Shown: positions 31,949 through 43,204 of the stretch, one piece after another | How the letters are laid out: each line of letters starts with the position of its first letter | Position numbering within the stretch: position 1 is the first letter of the stretch | Source: Hypomesus transpacificus | Lineage: Eukaryota > Chordata > Actinopteri > Osmeriformes > Osmeridae | Direction: 5' to 3' | DNA: 64,000 nt | Assembly (NCBI RefSeq): GCF_021917145.1 | Contig: NC_061064.1 | Coordinates: 6,402,091 to 6,466,090, forward strand | Position numbers and translations under genes: made by a program | Notes under the pieces: model-generated | Database searches by the model: none | Seen by the model: the letters and a program-made list of their open reading frames with translations, nothing else | What the model was told of the DNA's origin: nothing

Positions 31949-34900
31949 TCAGTCGTCGCTGTCCGACAGGGTCTCGTACTGCTCCGACAGCAGGGGCTCC
32001 CGCTCCCACACCAGCTGCTGGGCGCCCGGGGCGGCCCCCGGCACAGGCTGCTGCTGGGCCTGGATGGAGGGGGAGGCCATGGAGGTGGGTGGGGTGCTGT
32101 TCAGCATGCGCATGGTCAGGGGGTTGTAGGGGAACTGCATGGAACCTGAAGACAGAAAGGGGGGAGGGGAGGGGTGAAGGAGTACATTTCCAGAGCGGGT
32201 CCAGTTACCCGTGGTAACTGGGGGGGGGGGGGAGGAAGATGGCGGGGGGGTTACCTGTGGACGAGGGCCTGTCTTCCCAGGTCCAGGCCGGGGCCTGCCG
32301 GTGGTAGTCTCCCTCGGAGTGGACGGACGACACGGACGAGGGGCGCTCCCCCCCTCCCGCGTACGCCTGGCCCGGGTTGGGCGACTTGGACTTGCGGCTG
32401 TTGGCTTTGCCCTGCAGCTTTTGCTTGCCTGGTCGACGAGGGGAAAAAGTGTCCGTAGCAAACGTCACAAAACCGGTCATTACATGTATTTATGGATGTA
32501 TACATCATGGAAATTGCCCCCCTCGTTAGGCTGGCTTACATTTACATTTAGTCATTTAGCAGACACTCTTATCCAGAGCGACTTACAGTAAGTACAGGGA
32601 CATTCTCCCTGAGGCAAGTAGGGTGAAGTGCCTTGCCCAAGGACACAACGTCATGTGCACCGGCCGGGAATCGAACTGGCAATCTTCAGATTACTAGCCC
32701 GATGCTCTACCCACTCAGCCACCTGACTCCCACAACCTTGGATGAGGACAGGCCTGTGTGTGTGTGTGGGTTGGGTCTCTCACCCATGCTGGGTGAAGGG
32801 TTGGCCTCCTGGCGGGCCTCCCCGCTGGGGGTGTTGGAGCTGGGTGGAGCGGCCCCTCCCTGCGGCTCCTCCGGCCTCTCCTCCAGGTTGCCCATCAGGG
32901 CCTTGCGGATGATGTCCTCCAGGCCCAGGTTACTGGCCGGGTCGCTGAACGAGTGGTTCCTGGGGTTGATGCCGCCTGGAGGACACGACGGCGTAGGCAG
33001 AGATGAGAGAGAGAGATGAGAGAGAGAGATGAGAGAGAGAGACGACAGAGTATGGCGTGGGACTGGAAATGACTGTTTGTTTGTGTTTGTTTTAGAGCAG
33101 GAAGGGGGCGACGCGTAGAGGGGGGGGGGGACTCTTACTTGAGCTGGTCACAGCTGGCAGATTGAAGATCTCTGTGCCTGGTTGCGCGGCCCCTACGGAC
33201 AGCAAAACGATCGTTTCCGTTAGAGGACAAAATGTCTGGCACCCGAACTAAAATGGCGACGCTGCGCGCCGAGTATTCACAATTGTAAATACGGGGCTAA
33301 ACCGTAACGCCGTGGAGGTTCGTTCGTGCCTCCGCGGCGTGTTCTCCACGAGCTCCCGTCGAGAGGAGGAAGAGACCCCCCCCCCCGCCGCTTACCGATG
33401 TCGGAGTCGCCCACGCCGGAGGAGTTCCGGAACTTGCGGATGATCTCCTGCTTCTTGGACTTCACCATGGGAGAGGTGCTCTCCAGCTTGGTGAAGAACG
33501 AGGGCAGGTAGCTGCCGCTCCCCTCGCCCCTGTCGCCCCTGAAACCAGAGAAAGGCCACGGGGGGGGAAGGTCAGGAAGTTCACTGGGGTCGGGTGCCCG
33601 CTGGCAACAGTCCCCCCTGTTTCCACCCGGCCGGAGGGCTGCTGGCCAGACCCCAGAAGGACCACTCTGCCCAGGGGGACGACGGCAATCTGCTCTCTGG
33701 TGCCAGGCTTAAAATATCAACACTCACATGTGACACATACATCATCTGTCATGCAAGTCAGATGTCGAATATTTTCCAGAGTCAATCGGGTTTCTAAAAT
33801 GCCAATCGAAGCAAAAGCCTTTTGGCCCTCAGGGGGGGGAAGGGAGGGGGGAGGGAGACAAGCGGTTTGATTTTCGTTGACGGGACGGCGGGCAGCGTGC
33901 GCGTACCTCATCTCTGGGTTGTCGTTCTCCCGTCTCTGGGGCTGCGGGGCGCTGGCCTCGGGCTTGTCCATGCTCGGGTAGCTCTGGGGAGGGGAGATGG
34001 GCTCGTAGCCGTCCATCTGTCGGCCTCCCCGGTCCGGGGACTTGCCGGGCCTGGGGAAGGGTGAGAGGAGGGAGGGAGGATATGATGGAGACGACATCCA
34101 GTTTTGGAGGTGCTGTGATGGTGTCGGGGGAGGGGAGGGGGCAGAGGCTGGGCCGCCCACTCCCCATCACCCCCATGGTAATCGTTTGAAATGAAATGCA
34201 CCAGCCATACCGCTTCATGTCGACTTTACCTGGCCTTGGGCTTGTCGGGGGCGTTCTCGGGGGACAGCCTGTTGGGGGGCCTCTGGTGGTGGGGGGCCTG
34301 GTTCTCCGGGCTGTAGCGGCTGGGGGGCTTGGCGCGGCCCAGGCCAGAGCTGGAGACCGCACTCTGGAATGTGGTGGTCGCGGAGGAGGAGGACGAGGTG
34401 GTGGAGGAAGGAGGGGGTGGATCCTGGTTCCGGGCAAAGTCCTGGGTGATGATGTGCTGAGGAGGAGACGGAACGTTCCAGAAGGGTGTTTACAAGAGTG
34501 TGTTTAAAGGGTGGAGGTGTGACGGGAGTGCTTTGGGGGTTAGGGTCTTACAGAGATGTGGTCGGCCAGCGTCATGACCCGGTGGGTCTTGGGGACCTGG
34601 GAGTACGACGAGTCGGCCTGGCCCGGGGGAGGGGCCTGGGAGCTGGGCTGGGGGGGCTCCCCTGCTGGGCGGTAGCGGCTCATGTCAAAGACGTGACGCA
34701 TGCCAACTGCAGGGTTCCATACAGAGAGAGAGAAACAGAAACAGTGTTAGTTGAGTGAGTAGCCAGCCGTCAATCTATATTTGTGTGGTCAGGTGACCAG
34801 ACGAGTGTGTGTGTGTGTGTGTGTGGGGGTGTCAACCACTGTACAGGATGAGTACAAGGTTATTGAGATCACGGGTTATTTAGACACTGGCATGTTTACT

Positions 34901-37900
34901 CAGTATAGCTACCAGCCCAATTTAGCCCCCCGCCGCATTCACCTACATTCAACAAAGCAGTTGGAGTAAAGCCAGTATCCATCTTGTATCTATATGCAGT
35001 CGTCTGACTGCAGGGTTTGGGGGCGGACACCGGACACGTTTAACCTCACATAACTCCCAGCGTGTTAGGCTAGCGTGCTGAGAGAGCTTCGTGGGTATTT
35101 GCCACGGAAATCTCAGGACATCTCTGGAGCCCGATACAGAGCTATACCGGGTCTCCCCTGGTCTCTCTCCCCTGCCTATCCCGTCTCTCTCCAACTGTCA
35201 CTAACCAATACAGCAGAAAAGGCCCCCCAAAATCCCAATGATATATCATTCAATTCAATTTCAAAACTGAATGGAGCATCATTGAAACTGCTGCTGATGG
35301 TGTGTTCTCTCTGTGGATGGTAGCGGTGCTTGACCTCTGACCTGGGGGCTGGGGCGGCCTGTCGTCCTGCTTGTCCTGCTGGGCCTGGGGCTGGGCCTGG
35401 GCCGGGGAGCTGGCGGGGCTGATCACCTCGATGGCTGCCCCGCCGGCCGCCTCGTAGCGGTTCGACGACACTGCGGACACGGAGACATGGCGGTCAAACC
35501 CCTTGACCCTCGCGCGACAATTGCGTTTTTTTTTTTTCACAGTTTCCGGAAGGGTCCGCTTGCGTGTGTGTTCTTTTTCTCGGCGCCCACTCACGGCTGC
35601 TGGACGAGTCGGAGCTCTGCGAGCCCCGCTCCCGCGCGTCCTTGTCCGAGGCGATCTGCCGCGTGATGATGACGTCGATGAAGTTGGCGGCGGTGATGGT
35701 GGTCTTGCCGCGCGTGCGCAGCTCCTCCTCGATGCGCGACTTGGAGGGCGGCGTCTTGTCCTTCCCGCCCGGCCCCGCCTGCTCGCCGTAGACCGGATGT
35801 TGCTGCTTGCCCCCGGGCATGGAGAGGTTGCCGTAGGGAGACTGCATGGAGCGCCGCTCGGCGTCCTGCTGCTCGCCGATGGCTGCGGCGCGGCGGGCGG
35901 CCGCAGACATGTCGTCATCGTGCTTGCCCTCCTTGGCCTTGGCCACGTCCATCTGGGGCGCCGAGGCGGCGGCGTCCACCAGCGCGGCCAGGGCGTCGGC
36001 CGCCGTGCTGTAGCGGGAGCTGGGCTGGGACGCCTGCGCTGCCGGGGGCCTGAAGGGAGGGAGGGAGACGGACAGGGTCAGGTGGCTGATGGAGGGGTTG
36101 GAATGAGCTTAGGGGTGACGCTGGCAGGCCCTGGCCCATAGATACGAGCCTACGGGAATCATCACGCCCCCCTGAGGTGCAGGGCAGGTGCAAGGCAGGC
36201 TCAGACTTACATGAGGGAGGTAATGACACTCTTGCTGTTGGTTCCCTGGAAGATGCTGGGTCGCTGCTGAACCACTCCTTCCGGCGTCCTCATGGAGGGG
36301 GAGGGGGAGCGCAGGTAACCGCGGCTACCAGGGCGTCCTGGCTGCTCCACACCTGGACCACGCACACACACACACGCGCGCGGATTAATGCCGGCTTCGG
36401 GCCGAGAGTTGCCGGAGGCCGCGGTGTCCCGCCTGAGCGCGCGGAGCCCCTCTCACCTCCTCGCATGTAGTCGCTGGCGGCGGCGACGGCGCGCTCGCGC
36501 TCCCTGTGCTCCCTCTCCCTGTGCTCGCGGTGCTCCCTCTCCCGGTGCTCCCTCTCCCTGTGCTCGCGCTCCCTGTGCTCCTTCTCCCTGTGCTCCTTCT
36601 CGCGCTCCCGGTGTTCGCGCTCCCTCTCCCGCTCGCGCTCCCTCTCCATGGTGGCCGCCGTGGCCGCCAGGTGGGCTTGGTGACCTGTGGACAGAGGGGG
36701 GAGGGGGGAGAGGAGAGAGACACATGTAGGGTTCACACACCGCCTCTGGTCTGGGGCCGAGCGGGGCTCACGGCCAACCCCCCCTTTCCCCCCCTCACCA
36801 CCCCCTCCCCCCTCCGCCGAGCTGAGCCGACGTTCGCAAGCGGAGGAGCGCCACTGTGCCTGCCTCGGAGGCGTGCCGGGCCGTGGCCACTCGCTGGGGG
36901 GGGGGGGGGAGTGCAGGGCAGCGTGCTTCAGGGGCGGAGAGGACGCAGGAGACACTCATGTCGAAGGGGGGGGGCAAGGAAGGGGGTTCGGAGAGGGGAA
37001 AGGGGAGGGGTCCTCACCTGGAGATATGGAGGCTGGGTTGAAAGCCCTAGGAGGGAAAGGGGCCTGAGCTCCGGGCATGTAGGTGATGCGGTCCAGAGTG
37101 GGGGTACCTGTCCCCCCAGGGTGAGGCAACAGGATAGTTGGAGGCATCTGGGCTAGATCAATGATCCCTTTTACAGACAGAAGCAAAGGGCCATGGGTGA
37201 ACAACAAGAACCAAACCAAATCAGTCGTTTTGAGCATGAACACCACAAATACACCTTGCGCTTTTTCGTTTTTTTTTTGGGACCCACCCCCTTCCTCTAT
37301 CAGGGAGTCCTACGTTCGAGGTTCGGAGGTCAGCCGATAAGGCTGCACTGGTTGTGGGGTAGCGGGTCACCTTGTTAAGTGGCGACCACCAATGAGTTTC
37401 AATCGATTGTTTGTGACCGGTCCCAATTAACAAATCGAGCATGAGCCAAATACGCTGCAGCCCCCCTCCCCCCCCCCCCAAAAAAAACAGACTATACGCA
37501 AGTTGTTTGGGTCATTTGCTTCTGGGGGTCTGGAAAAGGTTCCCACTGACTTCCTTAGGACACCTGAACCCCTCCTGCTCTCCGCTCCCAGCCCACACAG
37601 GAGGGGAGGTGGAGGGGGGGGGAGAGGGGGGAGAGAGAGATGAGGGGATGAGTGGAGGTTCGGTCCATGGCTCCCTCCCTTACCTCTGGCCCCTGGCGGG
37701 TAAGGGATGGCGATCTGCTGCTGCTCCCGCGGCGACAGGCCCCGGGGCACGTCGGCCCGCGGGATGACCTGCATCTGCTGGGAGGTGATGTAGTCGTTGA
37801 GGATGGTCTGCCGCGTGTTCTCCATGGTGTACAGCTGGTAGGTGTTGTGGTAGCCGCTCGGCGACGCCTGCCTGGGGAACATGTAGGCTGCTGCCGCTGG

Positions 37901-39899
37901 GGTGGAGGGGGGGTGGGGGGGGGGGGGAGGAAAACACAACAACATATGAACAGAAGGTTTTTTTTTTTCTCCCCTGATACCGATCTCTCTCTCACTGACG
38001 TCAATGGAGCGGCCGTGTGGTGCCTATGAATGAGACTGCCGCACTCTGCCGTTGTTCCATGGAATCCCCCCGCCCCCCGCCCGCCCGCCCCGGGTTCACC
38101 AGAGACGCCGGGGTCCTACCTGGGTCGATGACCCTGTGGAAGGCCAGGGTGGCGGGGTCCAGGTGCGGGGGCAGGTGGGCCCGGTACACCTCCCCGGGGA
38201 CCCCGGCCCGGTGGTGGGGGTCGAAGGGGCTGTGGGAGGGCATGGACTCCCCCTGGGACACGGGGGACTTGGCCGGCACGCTGTCCCGGTGAGTGGGCGT
38301 CTTCCGGTCGTGGGGAGACGGTTTGCCGGAGCTCATGCCTCCTTGGTAGGGGGGGGGGAACAGAAGGCTTACTGTCAGTACACAACCCACACCAACCAAC
38401 AAGCCTTAGGTTAGAGCATCTGCGACAGCCGGAGATCCAGGGCTGTGCAAGTCTTAGGCAAGATTTTTCACATGTCTGCTATTTATATATTCGATTTATA
38501 TATTTATGATATATTATAAACAATAAGTATTTATTACATTTTAATTGAAAAAAAAAAAAAAAAAACGTATCAATATAAAAGTGCAACGTTTCGAAATGTC
38601 GTGTTTATTCTTGCCATTATTTCTCACAGCATTTGAGCTGTACTGGAAAACATCTATAAAATGCAACGAGTGCCTAAGACTTGTGCACAGCGCTGTATAT
38701 GAGCGGCAGGCGTCCGCGGTCAGGCAGCCGTACCCTCCTGTGCGCCGCGGCCCAGCATGGGCGACCCCCGGGACATGGAGCCCGTGCTGTAGTTGACGGG
38801 GGTGCGGCGGGCGCTGGCGTCCTCGTACATGCCCGGGCTGAGCTGCGACTTGGCCGCCTCCTGGTGGGTGGAGCGCAGCACCGACGTGGCCGAGTTGACC
38901 ACGGAGGTGTGGCGGCCGCGCTGCTCCGCCGCCGCCGCCGCCGCCGCCTTGCCCTCCTCGTACTTGGCCCGCTCCATGGCGTCCAGCTGGGGCAGGCCGT
39001 GGCCCATCTTGCCGGGGCTGGTGATCAGGGACTTGACGTTGTGCTTGATGGCCGGCTGGCTCAGGGGGTGACCCTGGTGGGGTGGCGGGGGGAAGGGGGG
39101 AGGGAGAGGGTGGCTGTCAATGGCTGGCTGGAGGACCCGCATCAAACATGGAGCTCCACAGACACATTCTGTACGAGCTATACACGCACCGTGCAGGTAC
39201 AATAACGGGCGGTGTCACTTACCTGCGACATGGCTCCTTCCATGGCGGCGTGGCGCCGGCTGTCGGCCATGTCGGGGGTCTTGCGGCTGTCCTGGCCGGC
39301 CTGGTCCTGCCGGGGGATCTCGTGGATGGAGCGGCCCATCTCCTTGATGGTGTTCACGCCCCCCTCGTAGGGCTTGCCCTTGCCGATGCCCCCCTCGAAG
39401 GAGCGGATGGGCGGGCTCTCCCGCTTGATCTGCTTGCCGTACTTCATGCTCTCCTCGTAGGCCTCGGCCGAGGTCCTCGGGGTCCCTGGGGGGTGGAGGG
39501 AAACACTGGGAGTCAGGTGGCTGAGCGGTTAGGGAATCGGCCCGTTAATCAGAAGGTTGCCGGTTCAATTCCCCGGCCGCGCAAATTGACGCTGTGTAAA
39601 TGTAAATGACACACGGGCTTGGGTGAGAAGACTTGGGTGAAAGGCTCCAGGGGGGAGAGAGGATGAACACCTTCCTGCGGCGGATCTCCTCGCCCCGAGT
39701 CGCTTGCTGTTGCTGTTTACCTTGCATGATGGACCCGGTCATCATCGGCCTCTCCTTGGAGTCGCCGTGGGGACTGTCTCTAGGCAGCGCTCGGCTTATC
39801 AACCCTGGGAGACAGGCGGAGGAATGCTCTGTGAGCAAAGAGTGCTTTGTTGAACACACAGAGAGACAGACATACACAAAGACAGTCAGACAGACACAC

Positions 39900-39930
<31 letters not shown>

Positions 39931-40727
39931 CAGAGACAGACACACACGCAGACAGACACGAAGACAGACAGACGGAAAACAGACAGACAATGACAGACAG
40001 ACAGACACACACACAGACAGACAGACAAAAAGACAGACAGACAAAAAAACAGACACAAGGACAGACAGACACAAATACAGACAGACAGACAATAGACAGA
40101 CAGACACAAAGACAGACAGACAGACACAAATACAGACAGACAGACAATAGACAGACAGACAGACAGACAGACACAAAGACAGACAGACAGACTGACTGAC
40201 CTTCAAATGGGACTCCCTCTCTGCCCGGGTGTCCCCTGGCGAGCGGCTCCATCATGTCGTAGGTGCGTTTGAGCTCGTGGCTGGTCCTGGGGCTGCGCGT
40301 GGCCTCCCTGGGGTTCTTAATGGCTGAGGACACAAGACACCACATCGTCACCAATCACGACGCGCGCGCTCCTAGCCCCCCGCGACGCCTGACCGCTCTC
40401 AAAACAAGCTCTCTGAGGGCACAACTGGCAGGGGGGTTAAGGAACACCCCTCGGCGTGTACCTATCCGATTCCTAAGTGAGCGCTCTTCGTGTGTGGCGG
40501 GTAAGCTCGCTAACGTCGTTGGCCCGTCGCAAAGCCGGCTAAGCCCGGGGGGGCTTACCGTCGTAGGAGAGGATGTGTCCGCTCTTGCCCTCGTAGATGA
40601 CGTGGCCCTTGGCCAGCTGCTCCCTGGCCTTGTCCGGGCTGCCCAGCTCCTCCGTGGCCAGCTTGGTGATGGTGCCCTTCAGGAGGTCGGACGCCAGGCT
40701 GGGCTGGGGCAGGGCGGGCGTGCCCTG

Positions 40728-40810
<83 letters not shown>

Positions 40811-43156
40811 GTCAGCGCCGAGGAGACACGGTCCTGATCCCTGCTTACGACAACGTTGCAAAGGGAGAAACTCCGAGAGAGGGAGGGTGTGTGTGTGTGT
40901 GCGTGTGCGCTCGCAGCGCTGTCATACCTGAGTGATCGATCCTCTGAACGGCAGCCCCTCGGCGCCCACCTTGGCGGGGTTGCCCCGGGAGATGCCCCCG
41001 TCCTGCATGGAGGTCATGGGGCCTCCTGGATGAGGGGGGGAGGGATACAGGAGGAGAGGCGGAGTTTAGCTTGCGTGCGTCCGATGAGCGTCGGCGGAGT
41101 ACATTGGGTCAAAGGGGCTTAGGGAAGGGGGGAGGGTGGAAACCGCGGAGGTCGCTTTGGGGTGAGAAGGCAAGAAGACCGCCGAGGGTGGCTCCGGGGG
41201 CCTCTCTCTCGCTCTCCCTCCCTCCCTCCCTCCCTCACCAGAGTGCCACATTCTGCTGGGTCTGTGCAAACAGGCTACGGAGGCCTACCTCCTCCACTCT
41301 CTGAGCCAGCTCCTCATCTAGGCTGGCTACCCTAAGCCCTGACCACTGGTAACTTCTCGTGGGTGAGGAGAGACTGGGGGGTGGGGTGGGCGGGAGACAG
41401 ACACAGACGGACGGGGCCGGTCGACGACGGACACCCACCTCTGACGACCCCCTCGTACTGCGCCCTGGAGAGCAGGCCCTCGGGCTGGGCGCTCCGCGGG
41501 GAGCACTCCTCCTGCTTGATGTAGGACACTGGGGAGGAGACGGGGGAAGAGAAGGAGAAACGTTACAAAAACAGGGGAGGGTGAAGTCGGATGCTGGGCT
41601 ACTACACGAGGTGCCTGGCCGGACGGACGGGGGGCGACCCCGGGGGGGGGGGGGGGGGGGGGGGAGGAGGAGGTCGTACCGGGCTTGGAGGGCTCCTGCT
41701 GCCTGGGGAGCCCCAGGGAGATGGACCCCACCGAGCTCTTGGTGCCCTCCGGCCCGTACACGGCGTGGGAGGGCAGGTAGGTCCCGGGAGTCCCCTGAAA
41801 ACACACGAGGGTCAAAAGGGCGTCGGTCGCATATTGTCCCTGGGCAGTCCAGCGGATTATCTGAGAGCTATGTGTGTGTGTGTGTGGGGGGGGGGGGGGG
41901 CTTGAGGGGTCGTACCTGGGATATGGAGCCCCCCTGGATGAAGGATGGCTTGTCCGTTGGCTTGGAGGTGGGAATGAGGGGAGGAGGAGACGGAATGTTG
42001 GCCGGCCGACTGTGTCTGGAGAAAGTCACCCTGACGCCCTCGGGCAGGCCCTGCACCACCTGGTTAGGGGCCGGGTGGAGCACTGTAGGGGGGGGGGGAG
42101 GAGAGAACAGACAAACTGAAGAGAGAGGACACAGGACTCTGCGAATCTCCTGCGGGTTGGTTAGCTCGAGAATGAGTGGCACGCGAGAGCCTTCAGCGCA
42201 AGCGCCGTCTTCTGCCAGGTTGGAATTAGCCGACGTGTGTGTGTGTGTGTGTGGGGGCGTCCCCTGAACCTCGCCTCAGAGAGAGCCGTGACTGCATTGT
42301 CGGAGAGGCGGCCTCGTGCGTGGACAAGGGGGTGAACAGAGAGGAGGACGTGGCGGCACACAGGTCCAAGCCTGGGGAGATCCTCAAAAGGCCTGCCCGC
42401 CTGCCTGCCTGCCCGTCTGTCTGTGAGCTCAGGACCACAGCCTATACCGGGCAGGGAGGGAGGGAGGACTGGAGGAAGGAGAGAGGACAGGGAGGGAGGG
42501 CTGGTGGGAGGGAGGGCTGGTGGGAGGGAGGGCTGGTGGGAGGGAGGGAGGATTACAATACAGACATGGTGACCTGCCAGGAAAAAGCACTGCTGCACTT
42601 TACTAAATAAAAAATGCCAATCAGGTCTGTGAGAGCTCCTTCCTAAAGGAGAGCCTGGCAGTAACATCTGCTTGCCTCACACCAGGCGAGATAAGACAAG
42701 CAGCGAGTCCATGACGGAATCCTGACAGAGTCTGGTTGCCTGGGAGACCGTAGGTGGCATTAATATTCATTCATGACAGGACAGAAAGGGGAACAAGGCC
42801 AGGTTTTCTATCCGACACTATAGACAAACCGACCAAGGAAAAATAGTTCTCAACCAAGGATGACTCATTTAAACATCAAACTACGAAAAAGCCAATGTGT
42901 GCCAATGGTAAAGCCAAACTAAACCAATACAACCAACAAGGTTACCAACCAACTTATCAACCAACCAACCGATCCTACACAACAAGCTACAAGTCCTCTT
43001 ACCAGGTGACAACCACTCCAAACAACAACTCCAAACTCCCTCTAGCCTTCAAAGCCAACAGAAAAATCCGGAAAAGGAGGGGTTCAGCCAAAGATGCTGG
43101 GTGGAGGAGACAGACGTGGGGTGGCAGGGGGGGTACACACAGACAGGAAGTGCTGA

Positions 43157-43204
<48 letters not shown>

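Noticed and set aside
36090..36160. Possible extra ncor1 exon (minus strand reads MGQGLPAS, similar to a mammalian ncor1 segment)
   Set aside because: No convincing splice-site pair or long match, and neighbouring exons 36211-36352 and 35595-36050 already join in phase. Could be a degenerate alternative exon.
39508..39580. Possible tRNA gene (A- and B-box present)
   Set aside because: The cloverleaf is imperfect and the sequence continues into SINE tail sequence shared with 32536-32731.
39545..40354. 269-codon ORF rich in Cys, Leu, Ser and Val
   Set aside because: A read-through of the CAGA array between ncor1 exons; the only real coding parts are the exons at 39721-39804 and 40201-40323.
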